Shown piece after piece: positions 51,501-62,524 of a stretch of DNA of 64,000 bases (position 1 is its first letter; each line of letters starts with the position of its first letter). The position numbers and the translations under genes were made by a program. Below the pieces are notes generated by a model. The model made no database searches and had not been told where the DNA came from. It saw only the letters and a program-made list of their open reading frames with translations. Source of the DNA: Methylobacter tundripaludum. Its GTDB lineage: Bacteria; Pseudomonadota; Gammaproteobacteria; Methylococcales; Methylomonadaceae. The stretch is from the NCBI RefSeq assembly GCF_002934365.1, contig NZ_PTIY01000005.1, positions 1-64,000 of the forward strand. The letters run 5' to 3'.

Positions 51501-51527
51501 AAGCTCTGCATAAATTTTACAGAGCTT
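51501..51527. terminator. Hairpin between convergent nudF and ihfB
   Basis: AAGCTCTG (51501-51508) and CAGAGCTT (51520-51527) form a perfect 8-bp stem between convergent genes. The T-tract is weak. Confidence 0.5.
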
Positions 51528-51541
51528 CAACGCAGTAGCGA

Positions 51542-51847
51542 TTAATCGACTATCTTACATTTCTCCCGTGAAGCATCTACCCGATCACGGAGCTCTTTGC
51601 CAGGCTTAAAATGCGGCACATATTTTTTGGATAATGCTACAGATTCACCTGTTTTAGGATTACGTCCCATGCGAGGAGGACGCAAATGCAGCGAAAAACT
51701 ACCAAAACCTCTAATCTCGATTCTTTCGCCGGAAGATAACGCCTGATTCATTTGTTCAATGATACATTTTACCGCTATCTCTACATCTTTCTGCGCCAGA
51801 TGCGGTTGATGTTTGGCAAGTGCCTCAATTAATTCTGATTTTGTCAC
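51542..51847 (-). CDS. ihfB: Integration host factor beta subunit
   Basis: About 101 residues from a GTG at 51847 with AGGACAG upstream; the frame runs to 51877 but the family begins [16 protein letters not shown]. The DNA-bending arm region [20 protein letters not shown] and the [13 protein letters not shown] core are diagnostic. It follows rpsA as in most gammaproteobacteria. Forms a heterodimer with IhfA, encoded elsewhere. Confidence 0.93.
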   Translation of the reverse strand: MTKSELIEALAKHQPHLAQKDVEIAVKCIIEQMNQALSSGERIEIRGFGSFSLHLRPPRMGRNPKTGESVALSKKYVPHFKPGKELRDRVDASREKCKIVD

Positions 51848-51877
51848 ATTCTGTCCTGCGAAAACAAATAAACACAA

Positions 51878-51901
51878 GGGGTATGTACGGATACATACCC
51901 C
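51878..51901 (-). terminator. Stable hairpin with UCCG tetraloop between rpsA and ihfB
   Basis: GGGGTATGTA (51878-51887) and TACATACCCC (51892-51901) form a perfect 10-bp stem. In the minus-strand transcript the loop is UCCG, a member of the very stable UNCG class, followed by a U-rich stretch. It could terminate or attenuate rpsA read-through into ihfB. Confidence 0.7.
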
Positions 51902-51910
51902 CTCATGGCT

Positions 51911-53581
51911 TTATTTTTCCATTTGCTTAAAGATGTCAGCAAAAGTAGGTGTAGATACGCCCGCTGATGATTGCTGAGAATGATCTTTAATAGAATGAGA
52001 CTCTTCGTCGCTATCTTTTGCTTTAATAGACAAAGAAATTGATTTGCTTTTCTTGTCTACGCCGATGAACTTGGCTTCAAGTTCGTCGCCTTCTTTTAAC
52101 AAGGTTCTGGCGTCTTCAACGCGGTCACGTTGAATTTCGGAAGCGCGTAGATAGCCTTCAACATGATCGGCTAAAGTGACAACAGCGCCTTTAGCATCAA
52201 CTTCTTTAACAGTTCCTTTTACCAAGCTGCCTTTTTCGTGAGTAGCCAGGAAGTTTTGGAATGGATCCTGTTCAAGTTGTTTGATACCTAAAGAGATACG
52301 TTCACGCTCGGAGTCAACTGCAAGAATAACGGTTTCCAGCTCATCGCCTTTCTTGAAATCGCGAACTGAGGCTTCGCCTTCTTCAGCCCAGGAAATGTCG
52401 GACATGTGAACCAAGCCGTCGATGCCGCCATCCAAGCCGATGAAAATGCCAAAATCAGTAATCGATTTGATTTTTCCTGAGATTTTATCGCCTTTGTTAT
52501 GTGTTGCTGCAAACTCATCCCAAGGATTGGTTTTGCACTGTTTCATGCCTAAAGAAATACGACGACGTTCTTCGTCGATTTCCAGAACCATCACTTCGAC
52601 TTCATCGCCCAGCTGAACAAGTTTAGAAGGGTTGACGTTTTTGTTAGTCCAGTCCATTTCAGAAACGTGAACCAAACCTTCTACGCCTTCTTCAATTTCA
52701 ACAAAGCAACCGTAATCGGTCAGGTTGTTGACTTTACCGAATACGCGTGTGCCGGCAGGGTAACGACGGGCTATGTTTTGCCATGGATCTTCACCCATTT
52801 GCTTCATGCCTAATGAAACGCGATTTTTATCTTTGTCGTATTTCAGGACTTTAACTTTAATTTCCTGGCCGATTTCTACACACTCGGACGGATGACGCAC
52901 GCGTCTCCATGCCATATCGGTGATGTGTAATAGACCGTCGATACCGCCAAGGTCGATAAACGCACCGTAATCGGTCAGGTTTTTAACCACACCGGTAACC
53001 ACTGCGCCTTCTTCCAGCGTTTTCAGCAATTCTTCTCTTTCTGCGCTGTATTCTTTTTCTACAACAGCACGGCGAGACAGAACAACGTTGTTGCGTTTTT
53101 GATCGATTTTTATAACTTTGAATTCCAGGTCACGATTTTCCAGGAAAGTCGTGTCTCTGATTGGGCGAACGTCAACCAATGAGCCAGGCAAGAAAGCACG
53201 TAATGCGCCAACAGCCACGGTGAAACCACCGCGAACTTTACCGGTAATACGACCGATAATGGTTGCTTCTTTTTCGAACGCATGTTCAAGTTCGGACCAA
53301 GCTTTATTTTTCTTCGCTTTATCACGAGAAAGAAGTGTGGCACCCAAGCCGTCTTCAAATAAATCAAGGGCAACCTCGACTTCGTCGCCAATGGCAACTT
53401 CTAATTCGCCATCGTTATTTAGAAACTGCCATTTTGGAATGACACCTTCTGATTTAGAATGGGTGCTGACGATGATCATATCGTTTTCTATATCAACAAC
53501 CGTACCCATTAACATGGCACCAGGACGCATTTCCGTCTTGATTAGACTTTCTTCAAATAATTCAGCAAAGCTTTCGCTCAT
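51911..53581 (-). CDS. rpsA: 30S ribosomal protein S1
   Basis: A 556-residue protein with six S1 RNA-binding domains: the N-terminal two bind the ribosome, the others mRNA. Repeats are visible as [60 protein letters not shown] and a last [17 protein letters not shown]. Needed for translation initiation on structured mRNAs. Placed between cmk and ihfB, the classical order. Confidence 0.96.
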   Translation of the reverse strand: MSESFAELFEESLIKTEMRPGAMLMGTVVDIENDMIIVSTHSKSEGVIPKWQFLNNDGELEVAIGDEVEVALDLFEDGLGATLLSRDKAKKNKAWSELEHAFEKEATIIGRITGKVRGGFTVAVGALRAFLPGSLVDVRPIRDTTFLENRDLEFKVIKIDQKRNNVVLSRRAVVEKEYSAEREELLKTLEEGAVVTGVVKNLTDYGAFIDLGGIDGLLHITDMAWRRVRHPSECVEIGQEIKVKVLKYDKDKNRVSLGMKQMGEDPWQNIARRYPAGTRVFGKVNNLTDYGCFVEIEEGVEGLVHVSEMDWTNKNVNPSKLVQLGDEVEVMVLEIDEERRRISLGMKQCKTNPWDEFAATHNKGDKISGKIKSITDFGIFIGLDGGIDGLVHMSDISWAEEGEASVRDFKKGDELETVILAVDSERERISLGIKQLEQDPFQNFLATHEKGSLVKGTVKEVDAKGAVVTLADHVEGYLRASEIQRDRVEDARTLLKEGDELEAKFIGVDKKSKSISLSIKAKDSDEESHSIKDHSQQSSAGVSTPTFADIFKQMEK

Positions 53582-53683
53582 TTTCTATTCCCAAGCCTGT
53601 CGAAACAACAACAAGCCTTTTCTTTATCAAAGTTAAAAAAAAGATCACACAAACAATTTACAATGTGATCACGTAAAAAATCC

Positions 53684-54340
53684 TTAACGGATTAAATTCA
53701 GCACTTCTTCTATGACGGAATCCAATGTCATATCCGAAGAATCGATATAAAGCGCGTCACTGGCCATCGCTAACGGAGCGGCCTTACGCTCCATATCCCG
53801 ACGATCACGTTCTTCTATCTCATTGGTAATCTGCGCTAGGTTAGCATCATTCCCTTTTTCTATCAACTGTTTATATCGCCTCTTAGCCCTTTCGGCTGCG
53901 CTGGCCGTTAAAAACACTTTATATCCAGCCTCAGGAAAAACCACCGTTCCCATGTCCCGTCCGTCTGCAACCAAGCCTGGCAGCTGCTTGAAATCTTTTT
54001 GTTTTTGCAACAAAACACGCCTGACTTCAGGCAGCGCCGCAACGATAGAGGCTACATTGCCGGTGCTTTCAAGGCCTAATTGGGCGGTTATGTCTTCACT
54101 ATCCAACCTGACGACCAATTCATCATTGCAATCAAACTCCAGCGTCATCGTCTGGGCCACATTAACAACGGCTGTTTCATCTTCCAGATCAACAGCCTGT
54201 TTTAACACCGCAATTGCCAACGAGCGATAGATAGAACCGCTATCCAGATAGTTCCAGCCCAGTTTTTTCGCTACCGCCCGGCTAACCGTGCCTTTTCCGG
54301 CACCGCTAGGGCCATCAATAGTCAATACCGGAATACTCAC
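53684..54340 (-). CDS. cmk: Cytidylate kinase
   Basis: About 218 residues from a GTG at 54340 directly after the aroA stop (TAGTG) with AAGGAAG upstream; the frame runs to 54355. P-loop IDGPSGAGKGTVSRAVAKKL, the CMP-binding DGRDMGTVVFPEA and lid ERDRRDMERKAAPL are present. Phosphorylates CMP and dCMP. Confidence 0.94.
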   Translation of the reverse strand: MSIPVLTIDGPSGAGKGTVSRAVAKKLGWNYLDSGSIYRSLAIAVLKQAVDLEDETAVVNVAQTMTLEFDCNDELVVRLDSEDITAQLGLESTGNVASIVAALPEVRRVLLQKQKDFKQLPGLVADGRDMGTVVFPEAGYKVFLTASAAERAKRRYKQLIEKGNDANLAQITNEIEERDRRDMERKAAPLAMASDALYIDSSDMTLDSVIEEVLNLIR

Positions 54341-55659
54341 TATGCTTCCTTGCAAACCAGATCAAGACCCAAACGCTTTGCCAAGTCTCTAAATTCCGGG
54401 AACGAGGTATTGACGTTTTCACAATCATGGATGGTAATCGGCGCATTAGCGCGCAAACCGGCAATTGAAAACGACATCGCAATTCGGTGGTCGCCATGCG
54501 ATATAACTTCGCCGCCGCCAATTGTTCCGCCTTGAATGATCATGCCATCCTCGGTCGACTGGGCATCCACGCCCAAGATTTGCAAGCCGTCCGCCATCAC
54601 CTGAATGCGATCCGATTCTTTTACTCTGAGTTCTTCCGCCCCGGTTAACCGGGTTTGACCTTCCGCACAGGCTGCGGCGACAAACAACACAGGGAACTCG
54701 TCAATAGCCAGCGGCACCAGATGCTGGGGAATATCTATGCCTTTAAGAGGGCTGTAAACAACGTGCAGGTCGGCTACCGGCTCGCCGCCGACCGTGCGCT
54801 CGTTAAGGACCTCAATGTTCGCGCCCATTAATCTCAGGATGTCGATGACGCCGGTACGCGTAGGGTTAACACCGACATGCTTCAACAACAGGTCGGAACC
54901 CGGCGCAATGGATGCCCCGACCAAGAAAAATGCCGCCGATGAAATATCGCTGGGTACATCAATATCGGTCGCTGTCAAGCTACCTTCGGCAGTAATGCTG
55001 ACCTTGTTACCTTCCTGTTTTACCGGATAATTAAAGCCGGTCAGCATGCGTTCGGTATGGTCGCGGGTCGGCGCGGGCTCGGTAACGGTAGTTACGCCTT
55101 GTGCGTACATGCCCGCCAGCAACAAACAGGATTTGACTTGGGCGCTGGCGATCGGCATCGCATAATCAATGCCGGTCAACTGCCCCGCTCTGCCGGTAAT
55201 GTGCAGGGGAGCGGTGCCTTTTTCAGTGGTTTTGATGTCGGCACCCATCGCCGCCAACGGCTCGGTGACGCGTTTCATCGGCCTGCCGGACAATGATTTG
55301 TCGCCGGTTAATACCGAGTTGAATGCCTGACCGGCCAATAAACCGCTCAGCAATCGCATCGATGTACCCGAGTTACCCAGATACAAATCATTTTTAGGCG
55401 CTTTCAAGCCGTGCTTGCCGACGCCGTGTATAGTCAATTCACCATTGACCGGACCTTCGATTTCAACCCCCATATCACGAAAAGCCTGCAAGGTTGCCAG
55501 CGCATCTTCCGCTTCGAGAAAGCCTTTGACATGAGTCACGCCTTCGGCCAGCGAGCCCAGCATGATTGATCGGTGCGACATGGATTTATCGCCAGGCACG
55601 CGGGCCTCGCCTTGTAATTTACCGCCGGGTTGAACGTAAAATGTGATTGATTTTGACAT
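54340..55659 (-). CDS. aroA: 3-phosphoshikimate 1-carboxyvinyltransferase (EPSP synthase)
   Basis: About 439 residues from the ATG at 55659, one base after the tyrA stop; the longer frame is a shadow of tyrA. Substrate motifs PGDKSMSHRSIMLGSLAEG, LGNSGTSMRLLSGLLAGQ, TGDKSLSGRPM and DEFPVLFVAAACAEG are clear. Sixth step of the shikimate pathway. GNSGTSMR has Thr and Ser rather than the TAMR of class I enzymes, suggesting a class II form, typically less sensitive to glyphosate. Confidence 0.95.
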   Translation of the reverse strand: MSKSITFYVQPGGKLQGEARVPGDKSMSHRSIMLGSLAEGVTHVKGFLEAEDALATLQAFRDMGVEIEGPVNGELTIHGVGKHGLKAPKNDLYLGNSGTSMRLLSGLLAGQAFNSVLTGDKSLSGRPMKRVTEPLAAMGADIKTTEKGTAPLHITGRAGQLTGIDYAMPIASAQVKSCLLLAGMYAQGVTTVTEPAPTRDHTERMLTGFNYPVKQEGNKVSITAEGSLTATDIDVPSDISSAAFFLVGASIAPGSDLLLKHVGVNPTRTGVIDILRLMGANIEVLNERTVGGEPVADLHVVYSPLKGIDIPQHLVPLAIDEFPVLFVAAACAEGQTRLTGAEELRVKESDRIQVMADGLQILGVDAQSTEDGMIIQGGTIGGGEVISHGDHRIAMSFSIAGLRANAPITIHDCENVNTSFPEFRDLAKRLGLDLVCKEA

Positions 55660-55660
55660 A

Positions 55661-56539
55661 TTAATTATTATAGAACTGGTCAAGAAAGCGTTGCCGTGCG
55701 TTTTTGGCATACGTAAAGGTTTCAAAAAGCTGCTGGCTATCATTCGTTTCCAGCAAACGTTGTATTTTATCCAATTCTCCCTTCAACTGCTCGATTAAAG
55801 GGATGATTTCGTCTTTATTGGCGGCGCAAATGTCCTTCCACATCGTCGGGTCGCTGGACGCAATCCGGGTAAAATCCTTGAATCCGCCGGCCGCATATTG
55901 AAAAATCTCGCTCTGCTCGTCTTTATGACCGAGCATGTCGACCAACGCAAAGGCCAGAATATGCGGCAAATGGCTGGTTGCGGCCAACACGCTGTCATGA
56001 TGCTGCACATCCATCACCGACACCAGCGAGCCCAGCCGTTCCCAGAAGACTTGAATTTTTTGCACCGCTTCGGGGCTGGCATTGTCAGCTGGTGTGATGA
56101 TCAGGCGCTTGTTCAGAAATAAATCATCGACCGACGCGGTCACGCCACTGTTCTCGGCTCCGGCAATCGGATGAGCCGGAACCAGGTTATCCGGCACGAC
56201 ACCGAAAACCTTCTGTGCTGCGGCGATTACACTGCCCTTGGTGCTGCCGACATCGGTATAAATCGCGTCATTCGACCACAGCGGCTTAAGCTGCGTAAAA
56301 ATGCTTTCGATGCTTGCAACCGGCGTCGCAATGACCACGCAATCGACGTCCTGGACGGCTTTGTCCAGCTCCAGTGTATAGTCGTCAATGACGCCCAGGC
56401 TTTTTGCCGTTTTCAGGTTTTGCTCATCGAGCTTTCTTCCATACCCGACTATGTTGTTGCATAAACCCTGCTGCCTTGCCGCGCGGGCTATAGACCCGCC
56501 AATCAGGCCGACGCCGATAATGCAAAGCCGGTTAAACAT
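55661..56539 (-). CDS. tyrA: Prephenate dehydrogenase
   Basis: A 292-residue NAD-linked enzyme of tyrosine synthesis. Rossmann motif IGVGLIGGSIARAA, then DVGSTKGSVI, and catalytic VPAHPIAGAENSGV. It lacks a fused chorismate mutase, which in this operon is fused to PheA instead. Overlaps hisC by 8 bases. Confidence 0.94.
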   Translation of the reverse strand: MFNRLCIIGVGLIGGSIARAARQQGLCNNIVGYGRKLDEQNLKTAKSLGVIDDYTLELDKAVQDVDCVVIATPVASIESIFTQLKPLWSNDAIYTDVGSTKGSVIAAAQKVFGVVPDNLVPAHPIAGAENSGVTASVDDLFLNKRLIITPADNASPEAVQKIQVFWERLGSLVSVMDVQHHDSVLAATSHLPHILAFALVDMLGHKDEQSEIFQYAAGGFKDFTRIASSDPTMWKDICAANKDEIIPLIEQLKGELDKIQRLLETNDSQQLFETFTYAKNARQRFLDQFYNN

Positions 56540-57647
56540 TGCCCGATAGAACTTCGGTTAATGCCTGTAAAAACAGCTGATTTTCCGCCTGTGTGCCTAT
56601 AGTAATGCGCAGATGATTGGGTAATTCATAGACCCCAACCGGCCTGACGATAACCCCTTTGCGCAACAAAGCCTCATAAATCGGCATTGCCGGCTGTTTC
56701 AAGTCAACCAGCACAAAATTACCCGCCGATGGAATCCATTCCAGGCCCAGTTTTTTAAAGCCTTCGGTGATAAACTGCATGCCTTGTGCATTAACCGCAA
56801 TGGTATTTTGCAAGTGCTCGGTATCCGTCAACGCCGCTTCGGCGGCGGCCAAGGCCAGCATGTTATTATTGAAAGGCTGGCGCACCCGGTTCAGGATGTC
56901 GGCCAATTGCGGACTGGATAAGCCATAGCCGACGCGCAATCCGGCCAGGCCGTAGGCTTTGGAAAAGGTGCGGGTAATTAATAGATTCGGATATTTTTTC
57001 AGCCAGGCGATTGAATTGTCCGCACTACCGTCACCGACAAATTCGCAATAGGCCTCATCGAGCACGCACACGCAAGTGTCCGGCAGCGCTCCAATAAATG
57101 CTTCCAAGTAGGCGTGATTCAGCAATGTGCCGGTTGGATTATTAGGGTTCGCTATAAATACCAGCCGTGTTTTGTCGGTCACCCTTTGCAGCATCGCGCC
57201 AAGATCGTGACCGTAATCCAATGCAGGAGCTACAACCGCCGTAGCACCGACTGCTTGAGTTACGATTGGATACACGGCAAAAGCATGCTGCGAAAAAACC
57301 ACCTCAAGCTCAGGCGTTAAAAACGCCCTGGCCACCAGCTCCAGAATCTCATTGGAGCCGTTGCCCAATGTAATCTGGCTCATGTCGACTGCATACTTGT
57401 CGGCTAATGCGCGCTTTAAATTAAAGCCGTTGCCGTCCGGGTACAAGGCCAAGTCCTTTAAAGTCGCTTGTATCGCAGCCAAGGCTTTTTTTCCAGGCCC
57501 TAAAGGATTTTCATTAGACGCAAGCTTTATGATGTTGGAAAGCCCCAGCTCGCGCTCAAGTTCTTCGATCGGCTTGCCGGGCGTATAAGGAATCAGCTTT
57601 TGTACGCCGGACACGGCAAGGTTATAGATTTTATCAGCGTTGTTCAT
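56532..57647 (-). CDS. hisC: Histidinol-phosphate/aromatic aminotransferase
   Basis: About 371 residues from the ATG at 57647 (frame to 57677). PLP enzyme of fold type I with LASNENPLGPG, NPNNPTGTLL, DEAYCEF and the PLP Lys in TRTFSKAYGLAGLRVGYG. Placed between pheA and tyrA, so it probably also transaminates prephenate or aromatic keto acids (the HisC2 or HisHb type) rather than serving histidine synthesis only. Confidence 0.92.
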   Translation of the reverse strand: MNNADKIYNLAVSGVQKLIPYTPGKPIEELERELGLSNIIKLASNENPLGPGKKALAAIQATLKDLALYPDGNGFNLKRALADKYAVDMSQITLGNGSNEILELVARAFLTPELEVVFSQHAFAVYPIVTQAVGATAVVAPALDYGHDLGAMLQRVTDKTRLVFIANPNNPTGTLLNHAYLEAFIGALPDTCVCVLDEAYCEFVGDGSADNSIAWLKKYPNLLITRTFSKAYGLAGLRVGYGLSSPQLADILNRVRQPFNNNMLALAAAEAALTDTEHLQNTIAVNAQGMQFITEGFKKLGLEWIPSAGNFVLVDLKQPAMPIYEALLRKGVIVRPVGVYELPNHLRITIGTQAENQLFLQALTEVLSGNV

Positions 57648-57698
57648 GGTATTTGTTTGAGAGCTTGTAATACTCACTCGAAGAATGAGAAAGAAATT

Positions 57699-58799
57699 TT
57701 AGAGTACGGCTTTAGGATAAGAACCCAAAAGCTTCAGCATGTTAACGTTGTCGTTCAATATTGCCAAAGCCTTAGCGACATCGTCATCTTCACTGTGGCC
57801 TTCAATGTCGATAAAAAACACATAGTCCCATAATCCCTGGCGTGACGGCCTGGACTCGATATGCACCATGCCGATATTAAATCTCGCAAAAGGCTCCAAT
57901 ATCCGGTACAGCGCGCCGGGCTGGTTGCCCGTGGAAACGACCAACGAGGTTTTGTCGTTGCCGGTGGAAGCGGATATTTGCTGCCCGATAATGATAAAAC
58001 GGGTGGTATTATTGGATTCGTCTTCGATATTTTTTTCGATGACATTCAATTGATAAATTTCAGCGGCAACGATGCCCGCTATTGCAACGGCCCTTTTATT
58101 GGTTGACGCTAATCTTGCGGCCTCGGTGTTGCTGTTGACCGCAGTCCGCTTGGCGTTCGGCAAATGGTTATCCAGCCATTGCCGACACTGCGCCAGGGAT
58201 TGCTGGTGGGAAAACACCTCGGTCACTTGATCCAGGCTATCCACCAACCCCAACAAGTTTTGATGCACCCTGATTTCAACTTCTCCGCATATCTTTAGCG
58301 GCGAATTCAAAAACCGGTCCAGCGTATGGCTGATAACGCCTTCGGTGGAATTTTCGACCGGCACGACGCCGAACTGGCAGTTGCCGTTCTCCACCGCATT
58401 AAAAATATCGTTAATGGTTGCCGCCGGTACGGTTTTAACCGCGGAGCCGAAATGCTTAATTGCAGCTTGCTGAGTAAATGTACCCTCAGGGCCTAAATAC
58501 GCCACATCCAGCGGTTTTTCCAGCGCCAAACATGCCGACATCAATTCCCTGAAAAAATGGGCCGCAGTATCATCCGATAAAGGCCCCTGATTCAAGTCCT
58601 TGATGCGCCGCAACACCAATGATTCGCGGTCCGGGCGGTAAAACGACCCTTGTTCACCCTGCGCAATCTTGGTTTTGGCAACTTCCATTGCGTAAGACGC
58701 GCGTTGATTGATCAATTGCAGAATCTGCTTATCGATTGCATCAATTTTGTCTCTTAATTCTGAAAGTGGGGTGACGGATGGCATAGCGGCCTGATTCAA
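57699..58799 (-). CDS. pheA: Bifunctional chorismate mutase/prephenate dehydratase
   Basis: A 366-residue fusion. Chorismate mutase at 1-95 (LRDKIDAIDKQILQLINQRA, and FRELMSACLALEKPL), prephenate dehydratase at about 97-275 (AYLGPEGTFTQQAA, VPVENSTEGVISHTLD), and a C-terminal ACT domain (GALYRILEPFARFNIGMVHI followed by ESRPSRQGLW) for phenylalanine feedback. No leader-peptide attenuator was seen. Confidence 0.95.
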   Translation of the reverse strand: MNQAAMPSVTPLSELRDKIDAIDKQILQLINQRASYAMEVAKTKIAQGEQGSFYRPDRESLVLRRIKDLNQGPLSDDTAAHFFRELMSACLALEKPLDVAYLGPEGTFTQQAAIKHFGSAVKTVPAATINDIFNAVENGNCQFGVVPVENSTEGVISHTLDRFLNSPLKICGEVEIRVHQNLLGLVDSLDQVTEVFSHQQSLAQCRQWLDNHLPNAKRTAVNSNTEAARLASTNKRAVAIAGIVAAEIYQLNVIEKNIEDESNNTTRFIIIGQQISASTGNDKTSLVVSTGNQPGALYRILEPFARFNIGMVHIESRPSRQGLWDYVFFIDIEGHSEDDDVAKALAILNDNVNMLKLLGSYPKAVL

Positions 58800-58814
58800 T
58801 TGTTAGGTTTTCGA

Positions 58815-59894
58815 TTAATGAGTACGTTCAAACTCTGCCATGAAATCAATCAAGGCCTGCACACCGGCCTCCGGTATCGCATTGTAAATACTTGCCCGCA
58901 TGCCGCCCACTGAACGATGCCCCTTCAACTCGAACAAGCCATTAGCTTCCGCAGCAGCCAAAAACGGCTTATCCAGGCTTTCATCGGCCAGAATAAACGG
59001 CACATTCATCCGCGAACGCGACGCTGTTTCTACCGGATTGGAATACAAAGCCGACTGGTCGATGGCCTGATAGAGTTTCGCCGCTTTAGCGATATTGCGT
59101 TGCTCGATACCGTCAACACCGCCCTGCTCTTTTAACCATTTCAGCACCAATCCGCACAGATACCAACTATAAGTTGCCGGCGTATTCAGCATGGACTGGT
59201 TTTTAGCCTGCTCGGCATAGTTGAAAACCGGAGGCACCGATTTCGACGCATGACCGATCAAATCGTCCCTGACGATGACCACGGTAACGCCTGCCGGGCC
59301 CATGTTTTTTTGCGTTCCGGCATAAATCAAGCCGTATTGGCTGACATCGATCTTCCGCGATAAGATGTTCGACGACATGTCCGACACCAGCGGCAGACCA
59401 AAGCTGTCGGGGCAAGACTGGAACTCGACGCCGTGTATGGTCTCATTCGAGGTATAATGCAGATAAGCCGCCTGACTGTCGATGAGCCAACTTGAAGCCT
59501 CGGGAATCGATGTGAATTTTGTATCTTCCGAACTGGCGCTGACCACCGCATTGCAATAAGCCCCTGCGTCCTTGATGGCCTTTTCCGACCATGCGCCGGT
59601 TTTCAGGTAACAGGCCTTGCTTTTGCCGTTCAGGATATTTTGCGGTATCAGCGAAAACTGCGCCGATGCGCCGCCTTGCAGAAACAAAACCTTATAGTTT
59701 TCAGGAACAGCCAGCAGCGCTCTTAAATCGCTTTCCAGCTCTTCGGCAATAATTGAGAAATGCTTGCCGCGATGGCTCATTTCCATAACCGACATGCCGC
59801 TATCCCGCCATTCCAGCATTTCCTGCTGTGCTTGCTTTAATACCGACTCAGGGAATGCAGACGGGCCTGCGCTAAAATTATAAACTCTGGACAT
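58815..59894 (-). CDS. serC: Phosphoserine aminotransferase
   Basis: A 359-residue PLP enzyme making phosphoserine, also used in pyridoxine synthesis. It begins VYNFSAGPSAFPESVL, with PLP Lys in GLIYAGTQKNMGPAGV and the C-terminal GGMRASIYNA. The ATG overlaps the last base of the gyrA stop codon. Standard gyrA-serC-pheA order. Confidence 0.95.
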   Translation of the reverse strand: MSRVYNFSAGPSAFPESVLKQAQQEMLEWRDSGMSVMEMSHRGKHFSIIAEELESDLRALLAVPENYKVLFLQGGASAQFSLIPQNILNGKSKACYLKTGAWSEKAIKDAGAYCNAVVSASSEDTKFTSIPEASSWLIDSQAAYLHYTSNETIHGVEFQSCPDSFGLPLVSDMSSNILSRKIDVSQYGLIYAGTQKNMGPAGVTVVIVRDDLIGHASKSVPPVFNYAEQAKNQSMLNTPATYSWYLCGLVLKWLKEQGGVDGIEQRNIAKAAKLYQAIDQSALYSNPVETASRSRMNVPFILADESLDKPFLAAAEANGLFELKGHRSVGGMRASIYNAIPEAGVQALIDFMAEFERTH

Positions 59895-62524
59895 TACGAT
59901 TCCTCACCTGATTCACTATCGTCATTTGTTGTTTCATCCGATACATCTAATTCCGACTCGGCATCGTCTGAAAGCTCATCGTCGGCGTCATCGACCCCGG
60001 CCAAGCCTTCGATACGGTCAACGCCGATCACTTTTTCATTCTTGTCCGGCTTGATAATCGTCACGCCCTGGGTGTTTCGGCCAACCACCGAAATGCCGTC
60101 AACCCGGGTGCGCACCAAGGTGCCGCCGTCGGTAATCAGCATGATTTCGTCATGGTCGTTGACCAGTACCGCACCAACCACGGCGCCGTTGCGCGCTGAT
60201 GTTTGTATCGCAATCAGCCCCTGTCCGCCGCGCTTATGGCAGGTAAATTCTTCCAGCTTGGTCCGCTTGCCGAAACCGTTCTCGGTGATATTCAGCACCG
60301 TGCCTTCGGTCGCGATAATCAGCGAAATGACTTTTTGCCCTTCCTGCAACCGGATTCCTCGCACCCCGGACGCCGTTCTGCCCATCGAACGTACATCTTC
60401 TTCATTAAAGCAGACTGCCTTGCCGGTGCTGCTGAATAACAGCACGTTTTGATGGCCGTCGGTCACCGCAACGCCGACCAGCGTATCGCCTTCCCTTAAA
60501 TCGATCGCGATTTTACCGTTAGCGCGTTGGTTCTCGAATTCTTTTAGTGGGGTCTTTTTAACGGTGCCCGCCGTTGTCGCCATAAAGATGAACTTACTGT
60601 CGGTAAATTCGCGGATCGGCAACATCGCATTGATTTTTTCGCCTTCTTCCAACGGCAGCAGATTGACGAAAGGTTTGCCCCTGGCCGCCCGGCTTGCAAC
60701 CGGCAACTGATAGACTTTTAGCCAGTAAATCTTGCCCCGAGAGGAGAAACACAAAATAGTATCGTGGGTATTGGCGACGATCAGCTTGTCTACATAATCC
60801 TGTTCTTTGGTTTGCGTCGCCGATTTGCCGCGGCCGCCGCGCCGTTGCGCCTTGTAATCGCTGAGCGGTTGGGACTTGACATAGCCTTCGTGCGACATGG
60901 TAACGACCATATCTTCCTCGGTAATCAGGTCTTCATCGGATAAATCCGAATGATTCTGGATGATTTCGGTGCGCCGTTCGTCGGAATACTGCTCCTTAAT
61001 AGCGACCAATTCTTCCCTGATAATTTCCATCAAACGCACATCGCTACCCAGAATAAACAGATATTCGTCAATCTGCTCCAGCAACTGCTTGTATTCATTG
61101 ACGATCTTGTCCTGCTCCAGACCGGTCAAGCGATGCAGGCGCAACTCAAGAATGGCCTGGGCCTGGGTTTCCGACAGGCGGTAAATTCCGTCATGAATGC
61201 CGAACTCCATACCCAAATCTTCCGGCCTGGAACGGTCCGCATCGGCGCGATCCAGCAACGCCGCAACCAGTCCTGCATCCCAGCTCTTTTCCAGCAAGCC
61301 GACTTTCGCGTCAGCCGGCGTGGCGGCCGCCTTAATCAGCGCAATCATTTCGTCGATATTGGCTAACGCAACCGCCAACCCTTCCAAGATATGCGCCCTT
61401 TCCCTGGCTTTCCGCAAGTTGTAAATCGTTCTGCGGGTGACAATTTCCCGCCGGTGATTGATAAAGGCGCTGATAATCTCGCGGAGATTCATGCAGTGCG
61501 GACGGCCATCCAGCAGCGCGACCATATTGATGCCGAACACAGTCTGGAATTGCGTCTGCTTGTACAGGTTGTTTAACACCACCTCCGGCACTTCGCCGCG
61601 GCGCAGTTCAATCACCATGCGCATGCCGTCTTTGTCCGATTCGTCGCGCAAACCGGAAATGCCTTCAAGCTTGCCTTCCTTGACCAGCTCGGCAATTTTC
61701 TCCAGCAACCTGGCTTTGTTGACCTGATAGGGCAACTCGGTCGCGATAATCGCCTGCCGGCTGCTGTCGCCGATGTCCTCGAAATGACAGCGCGCGCGCA
61801 GATAAATCTTGCCGCGTCCGGTGGTGTAAGCGCTGTAGATGCCGGAAGCGCCGTTGATAATGGCTGCGGTAGGAAAATCAGGCCCTGGGATATGAGCCAT
61901 CAAGTCATGCACGGTCAGATCGGGTTGGTCTATCATCGCCAGACAGGCGCTGATCACTTCGGATAAATTATGCGGCGGAATATTGGTCGCCATGCCCACC
62001 GCGATGCCGGACGAGCCGTTAACCAATAAAGTCGGCACCCGTGTGGGCAATACTTTGGGTTCGGATTCCGATTCGTCATAGTTCGGCGCAAAATCGACTG
62101 TCTCCTTGTCCAGGTCGGCCATCAATTCATGAGCGATTTTCGCCATGCGCACTTCGGTATAACGCATCGCCGCAGGCGAATCGCCGTCGACCGAACCGAA
62201 ATTGCCCTGCCCGTCGATCAGCATGTAGCGCATCGAAAAATCCTGCGCCATCCGCACCATCGTGTCGTAAACCGCAGTATCGCCGTGAGGATGATATTTA
62301 CCGATCACGTCACCAACCACACGCGCCGATTTTTTATAAGGTTTATTCCAGTCGTTGCCCAACTCGCTCATCGCATACAATACACGGCGGTGAACCGGCT
62401 TAAGGCCGTCTCTGACATCTGGAAGGGCTCGACCGACGATAACGCTCATGGCGTAATCGAGATAGGACTGCTTCATCTCGTCTTCGAGATTGACAGGTAT
62501 TATTTCTTTAGCGAAGTTTGACAT
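59894..62524 (-). CDS. gyrA: DNA gyrase subunit A
   Basis: An 876-residue type II topoisomerase subunit. The catalytic Tyr lies in [10 protein letters not shown]. The quinolone region reads [17 protein letters not shown]: Thr at the position equal to E. coli Ser83 and Asp at 87, a natural susceptible-type pair. The GyrA box QRRGGRGK marks the C-terminal DNA-wrapping propeller, followed by a long acidic Asp/Glu/Ser tail that may modulate supercoiling. Confidence 0.96.
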   Translation of the reverse strand: MSNFAKEIIPVNLEDEMKQSYLDYAMSVIVGRALPDVRDGLKPVHRRVLYAMSELGNDWNKPYKKSARVVGDVIGKYHPHGDTAVYDTMVRMAQDFSMRYMLIDGQGNFGSVDGDSPAAMRYTEVRMAKIAHELMADLDKETVDFAPNYDESESEPKVLPTRVPTLLVNGSSGIAVGMATNIPPHNLSEVISACLAMIDQPDLTVHDLMAHIPGPDFPTAAIINGASGIYSAYTTGRGKIYLRARCHFEDIGDSSRQAIIATELPYQVNKARLLEKIAELVKEGKLEGISGLRDESDKDGMRMVIELRRGEVPEVVLNNLYKQTQFQTVFGINMVALLDGRPHCMNLREIISAFINHRREIVTRRTIYNLRKARERAHILEGLAVALANIDEMIALIKAAATPADAKVGLLEKSWDAGLVAALLDRADADRSRPEDLGMEFGIHDGIYRLSETQAQAILELRLHRLTGLEQDKIVNEYKQLLEQIDEYLFILGSDVRLMEIIREELVAIKEQYSDERRTEIIQNHSDLSDEDLITEEDMVVTMSHEGYVKSQPLSDYKAQRRGGRGKSATQTKEQDYVDKLIVANTHDTILCFSSRGKIYWLKVYQLPVASRAARGKPFVNLLPLEEGEKINAMLPIREFTDSKFIFMATTAGTVKKTPLKEFENQRANGKIAIDLREGDTLVGVAVTDGHQNVLLFSSTGKAVCFNEEDVRSMGRTASGVRGIRLQEGQKVISLIIATEGTVLNITENGFGKRTKLEEFTCHKRGGQGLIAIQTSARNGAVVGAVLVNDHDEIMLITDGGTLVRTRVDGISVVGRNTQGVTIIKPDKNEKVIGVDRIEGLAGVDDADDELSDDAESELDVSDETTNDDSESGEES

